Part shown: positions 59,076-64,000 of the stretch, in pieces
Numbering within the stretch: the first letter of the stretch is position 1
How the letters are laid out: each line of letters opens with the position of its first letter
NCBI GenBank assembly: GCA_963779765.1
Contig: CAVZZP010000001.1
Coordinates: 372,001 to 436,000 of the forward strand
Length of the DNA stretch: 64,000 bases
Direction: 5' to 3'
From: Silicimonas sp963779765
GTDB taxonomy: Bacteria; Pseudomonadota; Alphaproteobacteria; Rhodobacterales; Rhodobacteraceae
Notes under the pieces: model-generated
Told to the model about the DNA's origin: nothing
Seen by the model: only the letters and a program-made list of their open reading frames with translations
The model's database searches: none
Program-made: the position numbers and the translations under genes

Positions 59076-60049
59076 GGCCGGGTCCGCGCAACACCCTCAC
59101 CGACGTCGCCGGGCTGTCGGTCGGCCAGTCGAAGGACGAGCGTCTGAAATCAGGCGTCACGGTCGTCGTGGGCGATGCGCCGATGGTGGCGGGCGTTCAC
59201 ATCATGGGCGGCGCGCCCGGCACGCGCGAGACCGACCTTCTTGCGCCGGACAAGAGCGTTGGCGGGGTCGACGCGCTGGTGCTTTCGGGCGGCTCGGCAT
59301 TCGGGCTCGCGGCGGCCGACGGTGTAATGGCGGGCCTTCGCGCCGCCGGGCGCGGGTTCGAGGCCGCCGGCCATCGCGTGCCGATCGTGCCGGCAGCGAT
59401 CCTCTTCGACCTGGCGAACGGTGGCGACAAGGACTGGGGCGAAAGCCCCTACCCGGCACTTGGCCGCGCGGCTTTCGACGCGCGATCCCGTGACGTTGCG
59501 ATCGGAAGCGAAGGCGCGGGCACGGGTGCAACCGTCGCGGGCCTGAAGGGGGGCCTGGGGTCGGCCTCGGCGATGCTGCCCTCGGACGCGATGGTGGGCG
59601 CGCTCGTGGCGGTGAACGCGCTCGGTCAGGTCACGGTCGGAGACGGCCCGCACTTCTGGGCGGCCCCCTTCGAGGAAGGGGACGAGTTCGGCGGCTTCGG
59701 GTCCGGCCCCTGCCCCGCTCCGCCTGTCCGGACGAAGCTTGGCAGCGCAGGCAACACGACCATTGCGGTCGTGGCCACCGACCTGATCCTGACCAAGGCG
59801 CAGGCGACGCGCATGGCCACCGCGGCGCATGACGGCATCGCGAGAGCCATCGTGCCGGCACACACACCGATGGACGGAGACCTGATCTTTGCGGCCGCGA
59901 CCGGACGGCGTGAGGCCACCGAGGCCGACCTTGCCTGGCTGGGCCACGTCGCCGCCACCTGCCTGGCCCGCGCCATTGCACGAGGCGTCTATCATGCCAA
60001 GGAAGCCCCGGACGATGTCCTGCCGACGTGGGCGGCGATGTTCGGCTAG
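59072..60049 (+). CDS. P1 family peptidase (DmpA/L-aminopeptidase type)
   Basis: The 325-residue protein matches the DmpA family of self-processing N-terminal-nucleophile hydrolases. Its opening is NTLTDVAGLSVGQSKD. The autocleavage site and nucleophile are Gly-Asn-Thr in GSAGNTTIAVVATD (about residue 229), where Thr would become the new N-terminus of the small chain. The start is a TTG at 59072, overlapping the SDR stop. Possible activities are beta-aminopeptidase or amidase; the substrate is unknown. Confidence 0.85.
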   Translation: MRPGPRNTLTDVAGLSVGQSKDERLKSGVTVVVGDAPMVAGVHIMGGAPGTRETDLLAPDKSVGGVDALVLSGGSAFGLAAADGVMAGLRAAGRGFEAAGHRVPIVPAAILFDLANGGDKDWGESPYPALGRAAFDARSRDVAIGSEGAGTGATVAGLKGGLGSASAMLPSDAMVGALVAVNALGQVTVGDGPHFWAAPFEEGDEFGGFGSGPCPAPPVRTKLGSAGNTTIAVVATDLILTKAQATRMATAAHDGIARAIVPAHTPMDGDLIFAAATGRREATEADLAWLGHVAATCLARAIARGVYHAKEAPDDVLPTWAAMFG

Positions 60050-60837
60050 GCGAGGATTGCGGTCACGAGAGGGCTGTCAGGATCGCGAAGACCGTCGATC
60101 ACGTCGAAATGGTGTCGGCCAGGATCGATGCGATGGTCGGCACCCCAAGCCTCGACCAACCACCGAGCGTGGTCCAGGAAAACCGGCCTTTCCTCGGCGC
60201 CGACCCACACCGTCACTGGCGCCTCGGGAGCCGAGTGCAGGACGGGGCTTTCCGCCTCGGCTTCCCCGGCATCGAGTTGCAACGTCCCGTTCATCGTGAG
60301 GTCTTGCAAGGGACGCAGGTCGCTGACGGGCGAGATCGGCACGACACGCACGATGCGGTCAAGAACGTCGCGCGCAAGATCGCCTCCGCCGCACGCAAGA
60401 CGCGCGACCAGGTGACCGCCCGCTGAATGACCCGTCAGGCGGATCGGACCGCGCACGAGGGCGGCGGCAGTCTCGACCGCGCGAGCGGTCTCGCGCGTGA
60501 TCTCCGACAGGCGCGCCTCGGGCGCCAGGGTGTAGGACGGCATCGCGACGGCCCACCCGCGCGCCGTAAGCCCCTCCGAGAAGTGGGACCAGACGTCCCG
60601 GTGAAAGCGCATCCAGTACCCGCCATGCACAAAGACCACGAGGCCCTCGGGCTTGCCGGCTGGATGGAACAGGTCGAGCTTCTGCCGCTCGCCGGTGCCG
60701 TAGCTGACGTTCAGCCGCGCCCGGCCCACGGACGCCTCGCGCTCGCGCCAGGCGCGCGCCTCCTCGGTCCAGCGCTCGGGGTACGCGGGGCCGTCCGGGA
60801 TGAAGTCGGCGTTGTTGTAGGCCAGGTCTAAACTCAT
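60046..60837 (-). CDS. Alpha/beta hydrolase, kynurenine formamidase-like
   Basis: The 263-residue protein has the oxyanion motif HGGYW, the nucleophile elbow GHSAGGH, and a catalytic His in PGRHHFDVIDGL. The YNNADFIPDG opening and HGGYW are features of arylformamidase (kynurenine formamidase, BNA7/KynB-like alpha/beta hydrolases). The kynurenine pathway is not otherwise represented in the window, so the true substrate is uncertain. The start overlaps the stop of the PQQ sugar dehydrogenase by ATGA. Confidence 0.82.
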   Translation of the reverse strand: MSLDLAYNNADFIPDGPAYPERWTEEARAWREREASVGRARLNVSYGTGERQKLDLFHPAGKPEGLVVFVHGGYWMRFHRDVWSHFSEGLTARGWAVAMPSYTLAPEARLSEITRETARAVETAAALVRGPIRLTGHSAGGHLVARLACGGGDLARDVLDRIVRVVPISPVSDLRPLQDLTMNGTLQLDAGEAEAESPVLHSAPEAPVTVWVGAEERPVFLDHARWLVEAWGADHRIDPGRHHFDVIDGLRDPDSPLVTAILA

Positions 60838-62021
60838 GCGCCCTCTTCGGGAAGGACGCGGATCAGCGCCCCGTCGGGATCGTCGGTCAGAACCAATAGC
60901 GCGCCATCCGCGTCGATGTCGATGTCCCGGACGCGACCGAGTTCGGAGAGATAGCGCGCCTCGCCCGTCACGCGATCGCCCTCGAGGCTAAGACGCACGA
61001 TCCCGCCGGGGGTCAGCGAGGAAGCGACCACATCGCCGTCCCAGCCCTCGAACATGTCGCCCTCGTAGAAGGTGAAGCCGCCAGGCGCTATCACGGGATC
61101 CCAGTAGTAGACTGGCTCGGTCACACCTTCGGCGCTGGTCTCGCCAGTCCCCACAGGAGACCCGCTGTATTTCTGTCCGTAGCTGACTTCGGGCCAACCG
61201 TAGTTTGCTCCCGGCTCGACCAAATTCAGCTCGTCGCCGCCGGCCGGGCCGTGCTCGAGGACCCAGAGCCGTCCTTCTGGACCCAAGGCCGCACCTTGCG
61301 GGTTGCGGTGGCCATAGGTCCAGATTTCCGGCAGAGCGTCGGTCTGATCGACAAAGGGATTGCCATCGGCCGCGCCTCCCTCGGGAGTGATGCGGACGAC
61401 CTTGCCGTAGGAGGCGCTCAAGTCCTGTGCGAGGACGCGTTCCGCCTCGGAAGAATGCTCACCGAGGGTGACGTAAAGCGCATCGCCATCGGGTACGACG
61501 CGCGATCCGAAATGCATCGCGGTCGGCGACGGCGGCGTCTGCACGAAGATATCCGTGAGATCCTCGAGAGCGGCCGCATCGTCCGACAGGCGGGCGGAGG
61601 CGACGGCTGTCGCGGCCTCGCCCGAGCCTTGAGGCTTCGAGTAGGTCAGGTAGATTTCTCGGGACGTCTCGAATTCGGGCGCAAGAGCGACGTCAAGAAG
61701 ACCGCCCTGACGCTGTGCTACGACCTCGGGGACACCCTCGACCTCGGTCAAGGTGCCGTCTGCGGCGATGTGTTGAAGGCGCCCGACCCGCTCGGTCACG
61801 AGGTATCCCCCGCCCGGCAGAGGCTCGACACCCCACGGATGGACGAGCCCGCCGGCGACGGTCTCGGTTCGAAGCGTTCCCGCATTTTCGATCTCGGGCG
61901 CGCGGGTCTGGTTCTCGAAGGCCGGCGTGTTGCCTGGCACGTTCGGCGGTCCCTGGTCGACCTGAGCCATAGCAGGCGCAGCGACGGTGAGGGCAATGGC
62001 GGTGGCGGTACGTAGCGTCAT
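60834..62021 (-). CDS. PQQ-dependent sugar dehydrogenase (soluble aldose dehydrogenase type)
   Basis: The 395-residue exported protein has a signal peptide (residues 1-20, ending AMA) and the family segments GYLVTERVGRLQ, MHFGSRVVPDGD (catalytic His), TYGHRNPQGAALGPEGRLW and EHGPAGGDELN. This soluble six-bladed propeller enzyme oxidises aldoses in the periplasm using PQQ. It is a second PQQ enzyme in the window, but no pqq biosynthesis genes are present here. The start at 62021 has AAGGAGGACTTCCG upstream. Confidence 0.9.
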   Translation of the reverse strand: MTLRTATAIALTVAAPAMAQVDQGPPNVPGNTPAFENQTRAPEIENAGTLRTETVAGGLVHPWGVEPLPGGGYLVTERVGRLQHIAADGTLTEVEGVPEVVAQRQGGLLDVALAPEFETSREIYLTYSKPQGSGEAATAVASARLSDDAAALEDLTDIFVQTPPSPTAMHFGSRVVPDGDALYVTLGEHSSEAERVLAQDLSASYGKVVRITPEGGAADGNPFVDQTDALPEIWTYGHRNPQGAALGPEGRLWVLEHGPAGGDELNLVEPGANYGWPEVSYGQKYSGSPVGTGETSAEGVTEPVYYWDPVIAPGGFTFYEGDMFEGWDGDVVASSLTPGGIVRLSLEGDRVTGEARYLSELGRVRDIDIDADGALLVLTDDPDGALIRVLPEEGA

Positions 62022-62146
62022 CGGAAGTCCTCCTTTTTTCCAGAGGTAGGCAGAACGCACCGACAGTCGAACGGGAACGGACCAACGAGCCATCACAAAT
62101 GCATCAGGTCGGCCCTAAAACGGCGGCCGTACCCTGTAGCGACTTC

Positions 62147-62866
62147 TCAGAAATGCTTGCCTTCGGCCGCGAAGTCCGCATGCGTCAGGCCAGAAGCTGC
62201 CGCCTCTTTCCGACCCTTGGCTGCCCAGAGAAGCCCGCGCTCCAGCATCGTGCGGGCTGCACCCGACGCAATCACGTCCGCCTTGTGTCCGAGCGCGTTG
62301 TAGTAGACCCGTCCGAGACCCCATGCCCTTGTCCAGGCCACCGGCATGTCCACTGGCCCGTTCGCGCTGTGATACCAGGTGACCGTCGGGAACCGCGTCG
62401 TGGCGAGGACGTGGTTCGCGGGATCGACGTGGAGGTAATACTGCTCGGACGAGACATCGAAATCCTCGATGCCCTCGACCAGGTCGTGCGCCGGATCGGT
62501 GATCGTCACGCGATAGGTCACCCCGTCCCCGCCCGGATGCGCGACCCAGTTGGCGCCCGTCATGAATTGCCACAGCACGTTCGAGCGGAAGGCATCGCAC
62601 ATGCCACCATGACAACCGGCGAGTCCCGTACCGCGCGACACGGCCTCGGACACGTTGACGGCAGCCTCCTTCGACAACTCAGACATGGTCCAGACGGGCA
62701 CGATCAGGTCGAGGTCGCGCAGGGCCTCGCCGTCGTCGAAGCACGCGAGGCTGTCGGTCACCTCGACGTCCATGCCGGCGTTCTCCAGCATCGCGCGGAA
62801 GATCGCCGCAACCTTGTCCGGTTCGTGCCCCGGCCAGCCGCCCCAGGTGATGAGTGCCTTCGTCAT
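62147..62866 (-). CDS. ThuA domain protein
   Basis: The 239-residue protein is a ThuA-like (glutamine-amidotransferase-fold) protein: ALITWGGWPGHEP, then LAGCHGGMCDAF at the nucleophile-like position, and VTWYHSANGPVDMPVAWTRAWG. The fold is known from trehalose metabolism operons (ThuA), where it acts in the interconversion of keto-disaccharides. No trehalose genes are adjacent here. The function is not assigned. Confidence 0.88.
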   Translation of the reverse strand: MTKALITWGGWPGHEPDKVAAIFRAMLENAGMDVEVTDSLACFDDGEALRDLDLIVPVWTMSELSKEAAVNVSEAVSRGTGLAGCHGGMCDAFRSNVLWQFMTGANWVAHPGGDGVTYRVTITDPAHDLVEGIEDFDVSSEQYYLHVDPANHVLATTRFPTVTWYHSANGPVDMPVAWTRAWGLGRVYYNALGHKADVIASGAARTMLERGLLWAAKGRKEAAASGLTHADFAAEGKHF

Positions 62867-62964
62867 TCTTGTGCCTTCCCGATTGCGCGGTTCTATCGTG
62901 TCGAGGACGCTGACGGATCGCGTTCCACCACGTACCGTCGCCCAAACTCAGGAAGGAGACCGCG

Positions 62965-63573
62965 ATGACCTTCGTCAAGACCGTGGACGACAGTGAGGCA
63001 CAGGGCGCCGTCGCCGACATGTACGAAGGGTATCGGACCGGGTTCGGCCACCTGCCGAATATGGCCCGACTGTTCAGCCTCCACCCGGAGGTCAATGCCG
63101 GCTGGACCGCGCTTGTCGGCGTCATCCGAGCCAACATGGAGCTGCGACGGTACGAGATCGCGACCCTCGCCGCGGCCCGTGCCTTGGGCAGTTCCTACTG
63201 CATGCTCGCGCACGGCAAAGTCCTGATGCGGGAAGGCATGTCCGCCGAGACGCTTATGGCCGTGGCGGAAGGACGCGAGGATCCGGGCATCACCGACCAA
63301 GAAGCGGCGATCATGAATTTCGCGGCCCGAATCGCGACCGACGCAGGGTCCGTCACCCAGGCCGATGTTGACGGGCTTCGGAATCTTGGCCTGAGCGATG
63401 CCGAGATCTTCGACGTCGCTGCGACGGCAGCGGTGCGCTGCTTCTTCTCGAAGCTCCTCGACGCACTCGGGGCGGAACCGGACGCAGCCTACAGATCGCT
63501 GGAGCCGGATCTGAGAGATGCGCTCACCGTGGGCCGGCAGATAGAGGCCGGCGAGTCTCAGACGCCCTCGTAG
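62965..63573 (+). CDS. AhpD-like/carboxymuconolactone decarboxylase family protein, one-Cys variant
   Basis: The 202-residue helical protein matches the peroxidase-related AhpD-like group: EIATLAAARALGSSYCMLAHGKVL with Cys79 and His83. The AhpD-type CxxC is reduced to one Cys; the first Cys position is Ser76. Peroxidase activity by the two-Cys mechanism is therefore doubtful. The 3' end overlaps the convergent proS gene by 16 bases. Confidence 0.85.
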   Translation: MTFVKTVDDSEAQGAVADMYEGYRTGFGHLPNMARLFSLHPEVNAGWTALVGVIRANMELRRYEIATLAAARALGSSYCMLAHGKVLMREGMSAETLMAVAEGREDPGITDQEAAIMNFAARIATDAGSVTQADVDGLRNLGLSDAEIFDVAATAAVRCFFSKLLDALGAEPDAAYRSLEPDLRDALTVGRQIEAGESQTPS

Positions 63574-64000
63574 ATCTCCACCAGCCGGTCCACCGCCGCG
63601 TCGGCCGTCATCTCTTCGCTTTCGCCCGTCCGGCGCGAGGTGAGTTCGACGACGCCCTTGTCGAGCCCGCGAGGTCCGACGGTGATCCGCCACGGCAGAC
63701 CGATCAGGTCCATGGTGGCGAACTTGGCGCCCGCACGTTCGTCGCGGTCGTCGTAGAGAGGGTCGAGACCCCTAGCGATCAGCGCCTTCTCCAGCCCTTC
63801 GCAGGCGGCATCGCAGGCGCCGTCACCCTGGCGCAGGTTCACGATCCCGGCGTGGAAGGGCGTCACGCCTTCGGGCCAGATGATGCCCTTGTCGTCATGG
63901 CTGGCCTCGATGATCGCACCCAGAAGGCGGCTGACACCGATGCCGTGCGAACCCATGTGGACGGGCGTCTGGCTTCCGTCCGGTCCCTGGACCGTGGCGC
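63558..64000 (-). CDS. proS: Prolyl-tRNA synthetase, C-terminal part (runs off right edge)
   Basis: The visible 147 residues are the end of a class II ProRS. Motif 3 and the region MGSHGIGVSRLLGAIIEA are followed by the anticodon-binding domain with GDGACDAACEGLEKALIARG, then LYDDRDERAGAKFATMDLIGLP and the final EIYEGV. The frame stays open to the right edge. ProRS charges tRNA with proline. No insertion or truncation is visible in the part seen. Confidence 0.93.
   Translation of the reverse strand, partial: ATVQGPDGSQTPVHMGSHGIGVSRLLGAIIEASHDDKGIIWPEGVTPFHAGIVNLRQGDGACDAACEGLEKALIARGLDPLYDDRDERAGAKFATMDLIGLPWRITVGPRGLDKGVVELTSRRTGESEEMTADAAVDRLVEIYEGV

Overview
The window is GC-rich and very densely coded. 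Stop and start codons repeatedly overlap (ATGA, TGATG, CTAG). Gene content points to an alphaproteobacterium, most likely a Rhodobacterales/Roseobacter-type organism. The pointers are the alr-mlaEF ... radA-cvpA-purF order, DUF1467 and DUF1523 proteins, a VPLPA-type C-terminal sorting signal, proS near a LolCE/LolD pair, and EcfG-type promoters. The assignment rests on family recognition by eye; no 16S or other marker was available. I found no tRNA or rRNA gene, CRISPR array, insertion sequence or prophage.

Layout. 1-378: start of a secreted Glu/Pro repeat protein running off the left edge. 882-8326: a sugar catabolic cluster with an SMP-30 lactonase, a divergent FadR-type GntR regulator over a perfect 19-bp palindrome, a four-gene sugar ABC importer and an amidohydrolase-type lactonase. 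8330-16747: housekeeping and mixed metabolic genes (ychF, trpA, HDAC-like amidohydrolase, PhyH dioxygenase, nitroreductase, methylmalonyl-CoA epimerase, response regulator). 16815-18730: an MT-A70 adenine methyltransferase and a BglII/BstYI-family endonuclease flanking a hemerythrin gene. 18740-25965: GNAT acetyltransferase, a sorted surface protein, aspS, a cyanide-insensitive-type bd oxidase (cydAB plus a 31-residue DUF2474 subunit) and a CPBP protease. 26061-46682: an integral membrane glycosyltransferase, carB, HxlR/DUF1330 pair, DUF3179, MscS, GST, phosphatase, alr-mlaEF, radA-cvpA-purF, LolCE/LolD, DMT transporter. 46767-55326: small c-type cytochromes, a CsbD stress protein, and a quinoprotein module with a PQQ alcohol dehydrogenase, two solute-binding proteins, an ABC-2 exporter, a cytochrome c and an apparently inactive site-2-protease homologue. 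55528-64000: parE, DUF1523, SDR, DmpA-type peptidase, kynurenine-formamidase-like hydrolase, PQQ sugar dehydrogenase, ThuA, AhpD-like protein and the 3' end of proS.

Two cross-cutting observations matter most. First, six genes carry seven one-base indels, nearly all in short homopolymers, and they include purF, which should be essential. Sequence error is the likeliest explanation, so these genes should be read as intact with corrected ends. Second, hemerythrin and csbD each sit behind an exact GGAAC-N16-CGTT promoter, which suggests a general stress sigma-factor regulon. The strongest candidate for under-described biology is the quinoprotein module at 48957-55326: its dehydrogenase has the Asp-x-Asp signature of lanthanide enzymes but lacks recognisable copies of two other canonical metal ligands, and a degenerate M50 protein lies beside it.
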